Part shown: piece after piece, positions 18,349-28,065 of the stretch
Layout of the letters: every line of letters starts with the position of its first letter
Numbering within the stretch: position 1 is the stretch's first letter
Assembly (NCBI RefSeq): GCF_014212125.1
Contig: NZ_JACJVP010000011.1
Location: 1-64,000 of the forward strand
From: Cohnella nanjingensis
GTDB taxonomy: Bacteria > Bacillota > Bacilli > Paenibacillales > Paenibacillaceae
Length of the DNA stretch: 64,000 nt
Direction of reading: 5' to 3'
Program-made: the position numbers and the translations under genes
Notes under the pieces: generated by a model
What the model was told of the DNA's origin: nothing
Databases searched by the model: none
The model's input: only the letters and a program-made list of their open reading frames with translations

Positions 18349-19919
18349 ATATTAACATGATGCTGGTGGATGACGAAGATGTCGATTTGGAATGGTTGAG
18401 GCGCAGAGTGGCGGCGATTCCGCTTCCATCCTTGCATATTGCCGGGACGGCCAAGAACGGGTTCGCCGCTCTGGAGATCATGGAGCGGGAACGGATCGAT
18501 ATGATTCTCTCGGATATCCGCATGCCGATCATGTCGGGCTTGGAATTTACGCGGAAGGCGATAGCGATCAATCCGCTTGTCCGCATCATCTTCATTAGCG
18601 GCCATCAAGATTTCCAATATGCGAAAGAAGCGATACAGTTAAATGCCTCCGGTTATCTGCTCAAGCCCGTGGACGACGACGAGCTGCAGGAAACGTTGAC
18701 CGGGCTTTGCGCCAAAATCGAGAAAGAGCGGGAGCACGATCTTTCCCTGACGGAGACGTTGGCGCTGGTCCATCAGGAGCTCTTGCTTCGGTGGTTTAAC
18801 GAAACGACGCCGGGTCCGATCGAAGCGCATATCAGAGCCTTTCTTGACCCGCTGCTTCACGGCGGAGCCGTCGTTTCCATGATCGAGATCGATGATTCGG
18901 CGTGGAAGATCGGGACGATGGCGGAAGAGGACAGGCGACTGCTTTCCGACCGGATGACGAATTTTATCCGGCAGTTCGCGGATGAGAGAAATTTAGGAAA
19001 CGTGATCATGGGCTATGATTTTCGTTTTGTCCTCCTTTCCGCCTTACAGGAAGAGCACCTCACCGCGCTCCTGGGCGAGCTGATTCAAGCATTCAGCGAT
19101 GCGTTTCCGTTTACCCTGACGATTGGCATGGGGATGTATACGACGAAGATGGATCAGCTGCATGATTCCTACCGCCAGGCACAGGCAGCGCTGAGCATCA
19201 AATGGATATTGGGTAAAAAACGGTTGATCCGCGATGCTTCCGAGTGGTCGCCTAAAGAAAAGATGGCTTCCAAGTCTGAAGAAATCATGGATCGGATGCT
19301 GCGGGCGATGCTGGAATATGATCTGATGACAATTGACGACTGTCTGCTTGCGCTTTTCCAAGGAGACGAGCCGTTATCCCGAAAAAACGAAGTCTACGAC
19401 CTCATCATCCGGATGACCTCGAAGCTGCATGCGGATTTACAGCAAATGAACGAGAACTTATATGAGCTTCTGGAATGGGATTCGCATCAACCTCAGATTC
19501 TCTTCCAATTCGAAACGGTACACGATATTCTGTCTTGGCTGAGAAGAAGGTTCTTCGAGTTGTCCGAGCTGCTGTATGTGAAGAGGCAAAGACAGAAGCG
19601 CAAGCTGATCGATGAAATTACGCGCTACGTCGAAAGCAGAATGGACCAGAAGGTCACGTTAAACGAAGTTGCCGCACATTTCGACTTTACGCCGAATTAT
19701 CTCGGCCAGCTGTTCAAAGCCGAAACGAACGTGCTGTTCAGCGATTTTCTGATGGATATGCGCATGAAGCGCGTCAGCGAGCTGCTGCTGGACCCTACCC
19801 TGAAAATTTATGAGATTGCGGATCGCGCAGGCTATAAGAATATCATTTATTTCAATAGACAGTTCAAGCAGTGGGCGGGGATGTCCCCGGGAGAATACCG
19901 GAAAAAGATGAAGGTTTAG
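18345..19919 (+). CDS. Response regulator, YesN family (module 3)
   Basis: REC-AraC regulator of 524 residues. TTG start at 18345 chosen because GAGGAGA lies seven bases upstream and the frame overlaps the kinase stop; an ATG 12 bases later is the alternative. Acidic residues at 9-11, phosphoacceptor Asp57 in MILSDIRMPIMSG, Lys in YLLKPVDDDE. Long central region, then AraC HTH motifs (about 420-520) ending in IIYFNRQFKQWAGMSPGEYR. A terminator follows 30 bases after the stop. Confidence 0.94.
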   Translation: MNINMMLVDDEDVDLEWLRRRVAAIPLPSLHIAGTAKNGFAALEIMERERIDMILSDIRMPIMSGLEFTRKAIAINPLVRIIFISGHQDFQYAKEAIQLNASGYLLKPVDDDELQETLTGLCAKIEKEREHDLSLTETLALVHQELLLRWFNETTPGPIEAHIRAFLDPLLHGGAVVSMIEIDDSAWKIGTMAEEDRRLLSDRMTNFIRQFADERNLGNVIMGYDFRFVLLSALQEEHLTALLGELIQAFSDAFPFTLTIGMGMYTTKMDQLHDSYRQAQAALSIKWILGKKRLIRDASEWSPKEKMASKSEEIMDRMLRAMLEYDLMTIDDCLLALFQGDEPLSRKNEVYDLIIRMTSKLHADLQQMNENLYELLEWDSHQPQILFQFETVHDILSWLRRRFFELSELLYVKRQRQKRKLIDEITRYVESRMDQKVTLNEVAAHFDFTPNYLGQLFKAETNVLFSDFLMDMRMKRVSELLLDPTLKIYEIADRAGYKNIIYFNRQFKQWAGMSPGEYRKKMKV

Positions 19920-19948
19920 TGGTTCAGATGGCGGATGTTTGCAAGCAT

Positions 19949-19983
19949 GGCTCGGATCCCAGGCGGATCCGGGCCCTATTTTA
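19949..19983 (+). terminator. Terminator after the module 3 two-component genes
   Basis: Stem GGCTCGGATCC (19949-19959) / GGATCCGGGCC (19965-19975), one wobble pair, five-base loop, then CTATTTTATT. It separates the regulators from the transporter operon; a TATAAT at 20062-20067 is the likely -10 of the latter, with no good -35 in front, fitting activator control. Confidence 0.75.
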
Positions 19984-20096
19984 TTGCCTTTTGCAGCCGG
20001 ATCGTTGAAATCGTATTGGTTTTCGTTGTTCCCCTCAATGCGATTTCGAACGAATCCTCTTTATAATAACGACAGAGAAGAGAGAGGAGAGTGCGG

Positions 20097-21017
20097 ATGA
20101 ATCGACGCGGATTCTGGGGCGATGTTGTCCGATACAGAATCATACTGCTGATGCTGGCACCGGCTGTTTTGTATTATCTGCTTTTTGCTTACGTGCCGAT
20201 GGGCGGGATTATACTGGCATTCAAACATTACGATTACGCGGGCGGCGTCTTCGGAAGCCCTTGGAACGGACTGGATAACATCCGTTTCTTCTTTGAATCC
20301 GGGGATGCATGGAGAGTCACAAGGAACACGGTGCTCTATAATGCCGCATTTATCGTGGTCAATAACGCTCTGCAAATCATGGCGGCCATCTTCTTGTTCG
20401 AGGTCGGGGGCAAGTGGTTCCGCAAACTGATGCAATCCGCTTTGTTCCTCCCTTATTTCATTTCCTGGGTCGTGGTAGGCTCGATCGCTTACAATTTGCT
20501 GAATTACAACATCGGCACCGTCAACGTCTGGCTCAAAGGGATGGGGTTCGAACCGGTCGACATCTATAATACGCCTTCTTACTGGCCGTTCATTCTTGTT
20601 CTGATCGCCGCTTGGAAGGTGTTGGGATACGGAACGGTCATGTACCTGGCCGCGATAACGGGCATCGATACCGAAATGTATGAAGCGGCGGAGATCGACG
20701 GAGCCAACATATTCCAGCGCGTGATGAAGGTGACCCTTCCCAACCTGTATCCGACGATCATCATTTTGGTACTGCTGGCGATAGGGAATATTTTCCGAGG
20801 CGACTTCGGGATGTTCTATAACCTGGTCGGCAATAACGGGGTATTGTTCGCTGCAACGGACGTGATCGACACCTTTGTGTTCCGGTCGCTGCTAATGACG
20901 AACGAAATCGGCATGTCGGCTGCCGTTGGCGCGTATCAGTCCGTCCTCGGATTCGTAACGATTCTGCTGGTCAATTATGCGGTTCGCAGACATGACAAAG
21001 ACCGCGCTTTATTCTGA
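20097..21017 (+). CDS. ABC transporter permease, LplB/YteP type (first set)
   Basis: Membrane permease of 306 residues of the LplB-like subfamily used for oligosaccharides. The ATG at 20097 has AGGAGA six bases upstream; a GTG at 20091 is too near. N-terminal segment RIILLMLAPAVLYYLLFAYVPMGGI and EAA loop YEAAEIDGANIFQRVMKVTLPNL (about 198-220) are typical, as are the FKHYDY and GLDNI stretches near the N-terminus. Eighteen bases separate its stop from the GTG start of the next permease. Partner lipoprotein is probably 22014-23564. Confidence 0.92.
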   Translation: MNRRGFWGDVVRYRIILLMLAPAVLYYLLFAYVPMGGIILAFKHYDYAGGVFGSPWNGLDNIRFFFESGDAWRVTRNTVLYNAAFIVVNNALQIMAAIFLFEVGGKWFRKLMQSALFLPYFISWVVVGSIAYNLLNYNIGTVNVWLKGMGFEPVDIYNTPSYWPFILVLIAAWKVLGYGTVMYLAAITGIDTEMYEAAEIDGANIFQRVMKVTLPNLYPTIIILVLLAIGNIFRGDFGMFYNLVGNNGVLFAATDVIDTFVFRSLLMTNEIGMSAAVGAYQSVLGFVTILLVNYAVRRHDKDRALF

Positions 21018-21034
21018 ACATGGAGGTCACCCCG

Positions 21035-21964
21035 GTGAGCGCTTCCGAGATTCGCTTGGATCAGAACCTAACCAAAGCCGTCGGACAACAAACGGACCGC
21101 CGTTTATTCGCTGCCATCGGCTATGTCGTCCTTGCCATTCTAGCGATTGTGTGTCTGTTTCCTTTTCTGCTGATCATCTCCTCTTCCCTGACGAAGGAAA
21201 GCGTAATTGCGATAGAGGGATTTCAGCTATTCCCGACTGCGTTCTCTTTGGAGGCTTACGGCATTCTGTTTCAATATCCCGAACAGATGATCAGAGCTTA
21301 TGCGGTGACGATATCCGTCACCCTGCTCGGCACGATAACGGGTCTGTTGCTGACGGCGATGACCGCTTATTGTCTTTCCAGAAAAGACTTCAAATGGCGG
21401 AATGCGTTTTCCTTCTACTTTTTCTTTACGACCTTGTTTAACGGGGGACTTGTTCCTTGGTATTTGCTCATGGTGAATTACCTGCATTTGAAAGATACGA
21501 TGCTCGCTTTAATCATGCCCATGCTGTTCAACGTTTTCTATATCGTGGTGATGAAATCTTTTATGAGCCAGGTACCCGAAGCGATCGTCGAATCGGCGAA
21601 ATTGGACGGAGCAGGCGACTTTCTGATCTTCATTCGTTTGATCGTTCCGCTGTCCAAGCCCGCGCTCGCCACCATCGGTTTGTTTCTGGCGCTGGGATAT
21701 TGGAATGATTGGTACCATGCCTTGCTGTTCGTATCCGATGAGAAGTTGATGCCCCTGCAATACTACCTGTATAAAATGCTCGGCAACTTGGATGGGATGC
21801 GGAAGGCCATGGCGGAGTCGGGAGCCGTGATGACGACGAACATGCCGACGGAAAGCTTGAAGATGGCGATGACGATCGTGGCGTGCGGTCCCATTTTGAT
21901 CGCCTACCCGTTCATTCAGAAATATTTCGTGCAAGGTCTGACGATTGGCGCCGTAAAAGGATGA
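21035..21964 (+). CDS. ABC transporter permease, LplC/YtcP type (first set)
   Basis: Second permease of the first Lpl-type set, 309 residues. The GTG at 21035 is preferred: GGAGGT (21022-21027) sits seven bases before it, whereas the ATG at 21020 would overlap that site. Membrane segments begin near residue 29 (LFAAIGYVVLAILAIVCLFPFL). EAA-type loop IVESAKLDGAGDFLIFIRLIVP and C-terminal QKYFVQGLTIGAVKG match LplC proteins. Confidence 0.9.
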   Translation: MSASEIRLDQNLTKAVGQQTDRRLFAAIGYVVLAILAIVCLFPFLLIISSSLTKESVIAIEGFQLFPTAFSLEAYGILFQYPEQMIRAYAVTISVTLLGTITGLLLTAMTAYCLSRKDFKWRNAFSFYFFFTTLFNGGLVPWYLLMVNYLHLKDTMLALIMPMLFNVFYIVVMKSFMSQVPEAIVESAKLDGAGDFLIFIRLIVPLSKPALATIGLFLALGYWNDWYHALLFVSDEKLMPLQYYLYKMLGNLDGMRKAMAESGAVMTTNMPTESLKMAMTIVACGPILIAYPFIQKYFVQGLTIGAVKG

Positions 21965-22013
21965 TTCCGGGGAGACCCGGTTTATCAAAATACAACGAAG
22001 GGGAATCGCGGTC

Positions 22014-23564
22014 ATGCAGAAGAGGAAACAGATTTTGCTCGCACTTGTTTTAACGTTGGTCATGATTCTAAGCGCTTGCGGCGGCAGTGACAAGGGAGCC
22101 GAGGAACCCGCAAAAACGGCAGATCATCCGCAGACGGCCGAGCAAGGCGGGAAAGCGGATTCTTCCAAGGAAGTGAAGCTGAAGATGGTCTTCCTTGGTC
22201 CGAAGCCGGTCGATTACGATAAGGTGTTTGCGGCCGTCAACGACAAGCTCAAGCCGAAAATCAACGCGACGATTGAAGCCGAGTTTCTGGATTGGTCCGA
22301 TTGGGCGCAGAAATATCCGCTCAAGCTGGCGGCCGACGAAAATTTCGACCTGATCTATTCCGCCAACTGGGCCGGATACAGCGATCAGGCATTGAAGGGG
22401 GGATTTCTTGAATTAACGGACGAGATGCTTTCGACTTATGCGCCCATGACGTGGAAAGCGATGCCGAAGATCAGCTGGGAGCAAGCCAAAGTGAACGGCA
22501 AGATCTATATGGTTCCTTCCAATAAACCGGGATATGTGGAAAAGCTGATTTTGTACCGCGAAGATTTGCGCAAGAAATATGGCTTGCCCGAAATCAATAG
22601 CCCGGAAACATTCGCCGAATATTTGAAGGGGATCGCCAAGAACGAACCGGGCATGATGCCGTTCACTCCGGAAGCCGGGGATTGGAAACTGCACAATCTG
22701 GATCGGATCATGCTCAAGCAAAAGAATGACTGGAGCATGCCGGATCTCGATCTGCCGCTAGCCTTTACATTGGCGGATAGCAAAGGGCAAGTTTTCAACG
22801 TTTACGAAAGACAGGAGTTCAAGGACCTCTTAACCTATTACAAAGACCTCTCGGACCATCATGCATGGTCGAAGAACGTGTTGAACAATAAAAACGATTA
22901 TATGCAGGACTTTAAAGATGGAAAAACGGCAGCCGTGACGCAAAATTTGGACACGCTTGGCGCCAAAATGGCCGAAATCCGCAGGGACAAACCGGAGTAT
23001 GAAGCGGCATTGGCGGATCTTACGCCGAACAACAAGAAGTCGGTATCGATCTCTACGCAGAACGGGACCTCGATCCATGCGACGTCCAAAAATCCGGAAC
23101 GCGCACTCCTATTTATCGACCTGATGCAGAACGACAAAGAACTGCACGATCTGATCATGCACGGGATTGCCGATACGCATTACAAGCCCGTAGGCGATGA
23201 TAAATTCGAATCGACCAGCCAGAATGCGAACTATTCGGGTTATTCCAAATGGGGCTTCGACTCGCCGTTAAACCGGGTAAATGTATCGTTCCCGCAGGAA
23301 GCCACCGATATGGCGAAAATATGGGAAGGAAAAGTGCTCCACTATCCGCTAGAAACGTTTGTCTTCAACAATGCCAATGTGAAAACCGAAGTGGCGAATG
23401 TGAGCAACGTGATGCTCCGGTATGCGGTTCCGCTGGAATACGGAGTCATCCCGGATATCGACAAAGGTTTGGCCGAGCTGAACAAACAGATGAAAGCCGC
23501 CGGGATCGACAAAATTCAAAAGGAAATGCAATCGCAAATCGATGCTTTCCTGGCGAAACAGTAA
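22014..23564 (+). CDS. Oligosaccharide-binding lipoprotein, LplA-like (first set)
   Basis: Solute-binding lipoprotein, 516 residues. Signal peptide with lipobox MILSAC (Cys about 22), charged linker, then mature domain from about 50 (VKLKMVFLGPKPVDYDKVFAAVN). The long C-terminal half with Asn-Asn-Lys loops and the LNRVNVSFP segment resembles the DUF3502-containing LplA/YtcQ group. It is followed after 15 bases by the aldolase gene, so transport and catabolism are co-expressed. Ligand unknown; neighbours suggest an acidic or 2-keto-3-deoxy sugar conjugate (inference). Confidence 0.88.
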   Translation: MQKRKQILLALVLTLVMILSACGGSDKGAEEPAKTADHPQTAEQGGKADSSKEVKLKMVFLGPKPVDYDKVFAAVNDKLKPKINATIEAEFLDWSDWAQKYPLKLAADENFDLIYSANWAGYSDQALKGGFLELTDEMLSTYAPMTWKAMPKISWEQAKVNGKIYMVPSNKPGYVEKLILYREDLRKKYGLPEINSPETFAEYLKGIAKNEPGMMPFTPEAGDWKLHNLDRIMLKQKNDWSMPDLDLPLAFTLADSKGQVFNVYERQEFKDLLTYYKDLSDHHAWSKNVLNNKNDYMQDFKDGKTAAVTQNLDTLGAKMAEIRRDKPEYEAALADLTPNNKKSVSISTQNGTSIHATSKNPERALLFIDLMQNDKELHDLIMHGIADTHYKPVGDDKFESTSQNANYSGYSKWGFDSPLNRVNVSFPQEATDMAKIWEGKVLHYPLETFVFNNANVKTEVANVSNVMLRYAVPLEYGVIPDIDKGLAELNKQMKAAGIDKIQKEMQSQIDAFLAKQ

Positions 23565-23579
23565 GGGGGAGCAAGCCAT

Positions 23580-24530
23580 ATGAGTATCAAGAGCGGGGTT
23601 TATCCGACCATGATTACCCCTTTTAACGACAATAAGGAGATCGATTACTCCGCATTAGAGCAGTTCGTGGAATGGCTCATCGTTCATGGCGTGCAAGGAC
23701 TGTTCGCGGTATGCCAGTCTAGCGAAATGTTCGCTTTGTCCCTGGAGGAACGCGTGCAGCTGGCGAGGTTCGTGGCGGAGAGGGCGGCAGGACGCGTTCA
23801 GGTCATCGCTTCGGGCCACATATCGGATGGGGCTGCGAATCAGGTGGAGGAGATCCGGCGGATCTCTTCCACCGGCATCGACGCGTTCGTGTTGGTCAGC
23901 AACCGTCTGGCTGCCGCCGAAGAGTCGGACGACGTGTGGAAACGAAATGCCGAAAAGATTTTATCGTCGGTACCTGACGTCGCTTTTGGCATTTACGAGT
24001 GTCCCTACCCTTACAAGCGGTTGCTTTCTCCCGATTTATTGAAGTGGTGCGCGGAGACGGGGCGGTTTCTCTTCCTGAAGGATACCTGCTGCGAACCGGA
24101 GCAGCTCGAGGCGAAGCTGAACGCGGTGAGGGGTACACCCTTAAAGCTGTTCAACGCCAACGCGGCTACGCTGTTGAAATCGCTGGACCTGGGAGCGTCC
24201 GGATACAGCGGCGTCATGGCCAATTTCCATCCCGATTTGTACGTCCGACTGCTCGAATTGCAGCGGAGCGATCCGGATTCAGCGGCCCGGCTGCAGGACT
24301 TCCTCGGTCTGGCATCCGCGCTCGAACGGCAGCCTTATCCGCTGAATGCCAAGTATCATCTACTTTTGGAAGGGCTTCCAATCGGTCTGCAAGGACGTTC
24401 CGGCGGCAATATCGGCCTGAGTGCGTCCATGCAGCTGGAGATCGAGCAGCTTAGAGGAATGGAGCAGCAAGTACGAGCCATGTTTCATCCATCTCATCCT
24501 ATGATAGGGGGAGTATCGCATGAGAAGTAA
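23580..24530 (+). CDS. DapA/NanA-type class I aldolase (dihydrodipicolinate synthase family)
   Basis: Cytoplasmic (beta/alpha)8 lyase of 316 residues from the superfamily that includes DHDPS, N-acetylneuraminate lyase and 2-keto-3-deoxy-sugar aldolases. Schiff-base Lys167 in FLFLKDTCC and the proton-relay Tyr139 in GIYECPYP are present. The usual TTGE/STGE substrate loop is CQSSE (about 45-49), and the C-terminal motif SGYSGVMANFHPD is intact. This is unlikely to be the housekeeping lysine gene: it sits between two binding lipoproteins and upstream of two sialidase-fold proteins, which points to cleavage of a 2-keto-3-deoxy sugar acid (inference). It overlaps the next gene by 11 bases. Confidence 0.85.
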   Translation: MSIKSGVYPTMITPFNDNKEIDYSALEQFVEWLIVHGVQGLFAVCQSSEMFALSLEERVQLARFVAERAAGRVQVIASGHISDGAANQVEEIRRISSTGIDAFVLVSNRLAAAEESDDVWKRNAEKILSSVPDVAFGIYECPYPYKRLLSPDLLKWCAETGRFLFLKDTCCEPEQLEAKLNAVRGTPLKLFNANAATLLKSLDLGASGYSGVMANFHPDLYVRLLELQRSDPDSAARLQDFLGLASALERQPYPLNAKYHLLLEGLPIGLQGRSGGNIGLSASMQLEIEQLRGMEQQVRAMFHPSHPMIGGVSHEK

Positions 24531-26157
24531 GGGGGCCAGATGGATCGCAGGCGTCTTGAGTATCGCCATCATCGGCGGCGCATTGATCGGCTGCACCGGC
24601 ACGAAGCAAGACGAAGGCAACAAGCCGGCGGCCGACAGCCCATTGCTTGACGGCGGCATCACGAACGCGACAGGTTTCCCGATCACGAAAGAGCCGATCA
24701 CGTTAACGGTGGGCATTGCTTACGGGGCCCATATGGGCGATATCACGAAAAATAACATCTGGAAGAAAATCGAAGAGAAAACGAACATTAAAATCAACCT
24801 GAAAGTGTACAGCGATGCGGAAAAAGCGAACTTGATGTTCAGCAGCCGGGATTACCCGGATATCGGGTTCAGAATGGACGCTTCCGGACAGGCGATGTCG
24901 GATGCGATCGATGCGGGAGATATCGTGAGCATGGATGATCTTCTGCAATATGCGCCGACCTGGAAGAAGTTTTTCGAGACGAATCCGGAGCTGAAGAAGC
25001 AGGCGATCATGCCGGATGGCAAATTGTACGGTTTTCCTTATGCGGTATTGAACGAAACCTCCTATAACCTGCGGGATCAATGGTTTATCAATCAGAAATG
25101 GTTGGATGAATTGGGCCTCCAAATCCCGACGACCACGGAGGAATTCAAGAACGTACTGATGGCATTCAAACAAAATGCGGGCAAGGGCTCGATTCCCCAG
25201 AACGTCATCCCTTACTACATTTTATATGGCAATAACATAGGCGGCCAATTCGACATGTACGGGACGTTCGGCGTGTATGCACCCGGCAGCTACTATATCG
25301 TAGAGGACGGAAAGTACAAGTCGCAGGCGACGAATCCCGATCTCAAAGAACCGATCAAGTTTATGGCCGATTTGTACAAGAACGGCTTGATCGTTCCGGA
25401 AGCGTTTACGGATGATTGGGGACGATATACGGCTGCCATTTCCTCCACTCCACCTTTGGTCGGTTCGATGACCTCTTTCGTCGATCAAGGACAAAATTTC
25501 AAGGACGGAAAGTGGTGGACGCCCATGGCGCCGCTTAAGTCTCCAAACGGCAAGGATCCCCTCATCCGTCGTCAGACCAAGAGCATCTGGCCGAGGAACT
25601 TCGTCATCTTCAAGAACAACAAGTATCCCGTGGCATCGGCAAGATTGGCGGAGCTGCTGGCGGATCCGGAATGGTCTTTAACGGAGAACTTCGGCAGCGA
25701 GGGCATATGGTGGAAGAAAAACGCCGACGGCAAGTACGAATTGCTGAATCCGACCAGCGAGGTGGCGGATGCCGATAAACCGCTTAGCAATTATGGAATC
25801 GCGCTTCTCGATGAAGAGATGTTCAACGACAAAATCGTCAATGACAATTTTACCAAAGAAGGAACGCGTGAATGGGCATACGTCCATATTTACAAGAAAT
25901 ATTTGCCCGCCAAAGATTTGAACTATCCTCCATTGCCCAGCGGTTTGTTAAGCGACATGGAAAAGCAGAGAATGACCGATTTGGGCCAATCTCTGAACGA
26001 CTACATCAAGACGACGATTGCCAACTGGATTTCCGGCAAAGGCGACGTCGACGCTGATTGGGATGCCTATACGAAGAAATTGCAGCAGTTGGGCTTGGAT
26101 GAATATATCGAATTGAATCAGAAACAACTGGATGCCGCAAGCAAGTTAGGGGGGTGA
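24520..26157 (+). CDS. Oligosaccharide-binding lipoprotein, LplA-like (second set)
   Basis: Solute-binding lipoprotein, 545 residues, overlapping the aldolase gene by 11 bases and preceded by AGGGGGAG. Lipobox ALIGC (Cys about 27). Mature domain includes VGIAYGAHMGDITKNNIW, a PDIGFR strand and MPDGKLYGFPY, features of LplA-like binders for complex glycans. Two Lpl-type permeases follow. It differs clearly from the 22014 lipoprotein, so the locus imports two different ligands or two sizes of one (inference). Confidence 0.9.
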   Translation: MRSKGARWIAGVLSIAIIGGALIGCTGTKQDEGNKPAADSPLLDGGITNATGFPITKEPITLTVGIAYGAHMGDITKNNIWKKIEEKTNIKINLKVYSDAEKANLMFSSRDYPDIGFRMDASGQAMSDAIDAGDIVSMDDLLQYAPTWKKFFETNPELKKQAIMPDGKLYGFPYAVLNETSYNLRDQWFINQKWLDELGLQIPTTTEEFKNVLMAFKQNAGKGSIPQNVIPYYILYGNNIGGQFDMYGTFGVYAPGSYYIVEDGKYKSQATNPDLKEPIKFMADLYKNGLIVPEAFTDDWGRYTAAISSTPPLVGSMTSFVDQGQNFKDGKWWTPMAPLKSPNGKDPLIRRQTKSIWPRNFVIFKNNKYPVASARLAELLADPEWSLTENFGSEGIWWKKNADGKYELLNPTSEVADADKPLSNYGIALLDEEMFNDKIVNDNFTKEGTREWAYVHIYKKYLPAKDLNYPPLPSGLLSDMEKQRMTDLGQSLNDYIKTTIANWISGKGDVDADWDAYTKKLQQLGLDEYIELNQKQLDAASKLGG

Positions 26158-26204
26158 GACGGCAAATGGACCGAATGTTCCCGCGTTAGGCAAGGAGGGA
26201 GAAA

Positions 26205-27107
26205 ATGATCGATCGAGTGAAAGAGAATATCGGCCTTTACATCTTGGTGCTTCCCGCATTGCTCTATGTCATCCTGTTCGATTACATGCCCTTATACGGC
26301 GTACTGATTGCATTCGAGAACTTTAAGCCGATCAAGGGGATATGGGGCAGCGACTGGATCGGATTGTATCATTTCGAACGATTCATGCACTTGGATATAT
26401 TCTGGGTACTGATCAAAAATACGTTATCTTTAAGCGTTTACTCGCTCCTTGCGGGCTTTCCGATTCCCATCATCCTTGCTTTGGCGCTGAACAGCGTTCG
26501 GAGCGAGAGATTCAAGAAAGTCGTGCAGACCGTTACGTATGCGCCCCATTTCATTTCGACGGTGATTCTGGTCGGGATGCTGAACGTGTTTCTTTCTCCC
26601 AGGTTGGGCGTTGTCAGTCAACTGCTCAACTCGGCCGGCATGATGAACGGGCCGCTCATGATCTTGACGAATCCGGATGCCTTCAGCCATCTGTACGTCT
26701 GGTCGGGCATATGGCAGGGAGTGGGTTGGGGAAGCATTATCTACCTGGCGGCTCTGTCGGGGGTCGATCCTTCTCTGCACGAGGCGGCGAAGGTCGACGG
26801 AGCGAACAAGTTTCATCTCGCCTGGCATGTTGATTTGCCTTCGATCAGGCCGACGATTGTCACTTTATTGATTCTCAGCTGCGGAGGCATATTGGGCATC
26901 GGGTTCGAGAAAGCGTTTCTGATGCAGAACTCCCTGAATCTGAGCGCCTCCGAAGTGATATCGACTTATGTGTACAAGAGCGGATTGCTGCAATCCCAAT
27001 ACAGCTTCTCCGCGGCGGTCGGACTGTTTAATTCGGCGATCAATTTGACCCTCTTGCTGACTGTCAACAAATTGGCCAAGAAATTCGGTCAGAGCGGGAT
27101 CTTCTAA
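26205..27107 (+). CDS. ABC transporter permease, LplB type (second set)
   Basis: Permease of 300 residues, AAGGAGGG before the ATG. Begins NIGLYILVLPALLYVILFDY, with the conserved YGVLIAFENFKPIKGIWGS segment; EAA loop HEAAKVDGANKFHLAWHVDLP. C-terminus has the FSAAVGLFNSAINLTLL motif usual for LplB proteins. Partner of 27150-28052 and of the 24520 lipoprotein. Confidence 0.93.
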   Translation: MIDRVKENIGLYILVLPALLYVILFDYMPLYGVLIAFENFKPIKGIWGSDWIGLYHFERFMHLDIFWVLIKNTLSLSVYSLLAGFPIPIILALALNSVRSERFKKVVQTVTYAPHFISTVILVGMLNVFLSPRLGVVSQLLNSAGMMNGPLMILTNPDAFSHLYVWSGIWQGVGWGSIIYLAALSGVDPSLHEAAKVDGANKFHLAWHVDLPSIRPTIVTLLILSCGGILGIGFEKAFLMQNSLNLSASEVISTYVYKSGLLQSQYSFSAAVGLFNSAINLTLLLTVNKLAKKFGQSGIF

Positions 27108-27149
27108 ACGGATGCTTCCGCTCTGCAACAACCTGGAGGAGGGGGAACT

Positions 27150-28052
27150 GTGAACGCCGAAGTGCGCAGAAGCAGGGCGGATGTCGTATACGATACCGTA
27201 AACGTTGCATTTTTGGCTCTGCTGCTGATAATCGTGCTGTACCCGTTATATTTCGTCGTGATCGCGTCATTCAGCGACCCTTCCGCTGTCGGAACGGGCA
27301 AAGTGATTTTATTTCCCAAGGGGTTTAATTTCAACGGGTACGACTTGATTTTCAAATACGATCAATTATGGGTCGGTTACCGGAACACGGTAATCTATAC
27401 GATCGGGGGGACGGCGCTCAGCGTCTCCCTGACCCTGATGACCGCTTATGCGTTCTCGCGCAAGGATATGGCCGGGCGGGGGTTTATCGTGACGCTGTTC
27501 ATCATTCCGATGTTTATTCACGGAGGCCTCATTCCAACCTATCTGCTTGTACGGGAAATGCATATGATCGACAATCCGCTCATCGTGATGATTCTCGGCT
27601 GCGTCAGCATGTGGAACATTATTATCACCCGCACGTTCTTCCAAACGACGATTCCGCAAGAGTTGTTCGAAGCCGCGAAGATCGACGGGTGCGGCAACAT
27701 CGGTTATTTCACGAAAGTCGTGCTGCCGCTTTCCAAGGCCATCATCGCCGTGCTCGTCGTGTTCTCGGCGGTCGGGCAATGGAACTCGTTCTTCAATGCC
27801 TTGATTTACTTGAATGACAGAAATTTGATTCCGCTGCAATTGGTGCTCAGGGAGATTCTGACCAGCCAAACGCAGATGATGCAACAGCTCGAACTCGGTA
27901 TCGGGGATCAGGATATGGCGGAGAAAACGTTCTTGGCCGAATCCGTCAAATACGGCATCATCATCGTCTCGAGTCTTCCCGTTCTCTGTATTTATCCGTT
28001 TGCCCAGAAGTATTTCGTCAAAGGCGTCATGATCGGTTCACTGAAAGGTTAG
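27150..28052 (+). CDS. ABC transporter permease, LplC type (second set)
   Basis: Permease of 300 residues with GTG start, GGAGGAGGGG seven bases upstream. Conserved YPLYFVVIASFSDPSAVGTG near the N-terminus, EAA loop FEAAKIDGCGNIGYFTKVVLP, and C-terminal QKYFVKGVMIGSLKG. Fourteen bases separate it from the sialidase-fold gene, so hydrolase and importer are cotranscribed. Confidence 0.93.
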   Translation: MNAEVRRSRADVVYDTVNVAFLALLLIIVLYPLYFVVIASFSDPSAVGTGKVILFPKGFNFNGYDLIFKYDQLWVGYRNTVIYTIGGTALSVSLTLMTAYAFSRKDMAGRGFIVTLFIIPMFIHGGLIPTYLLVREMHMIDNPLIVMILGCVSMWNIIITRTFFQTTIPQELFEAAKIDGCGNIGYFTKVVLPLSKAIIAVLVVFSAVGQWNSFFNALIYLNDRNLIPLQLVLREILTSQTQMMQQLELGIGDQDMAEKTFLAESVKYGIIIVSSLPVLCIYPFAQKYFVKGVMIGSLKG

Positions 28053-28065
28053 GAGGCCGAACGGA

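Noticed and set aside
23580..24530. Housekeeping dapA (lysine biosynthesis)
   Set aside because: Genomic setting within a glycan operon and the altered CQSSE loop argue against it, although the superfamily fold is the same.
22014..26157. Interpretation of 20097-28052 as one transporter with duplicated genes
   Set aside because: The two lipoproteins and the two permease pairs differ clearly in sequence and length, so two separate Lpl-type systems are more likely than a recent duplication.
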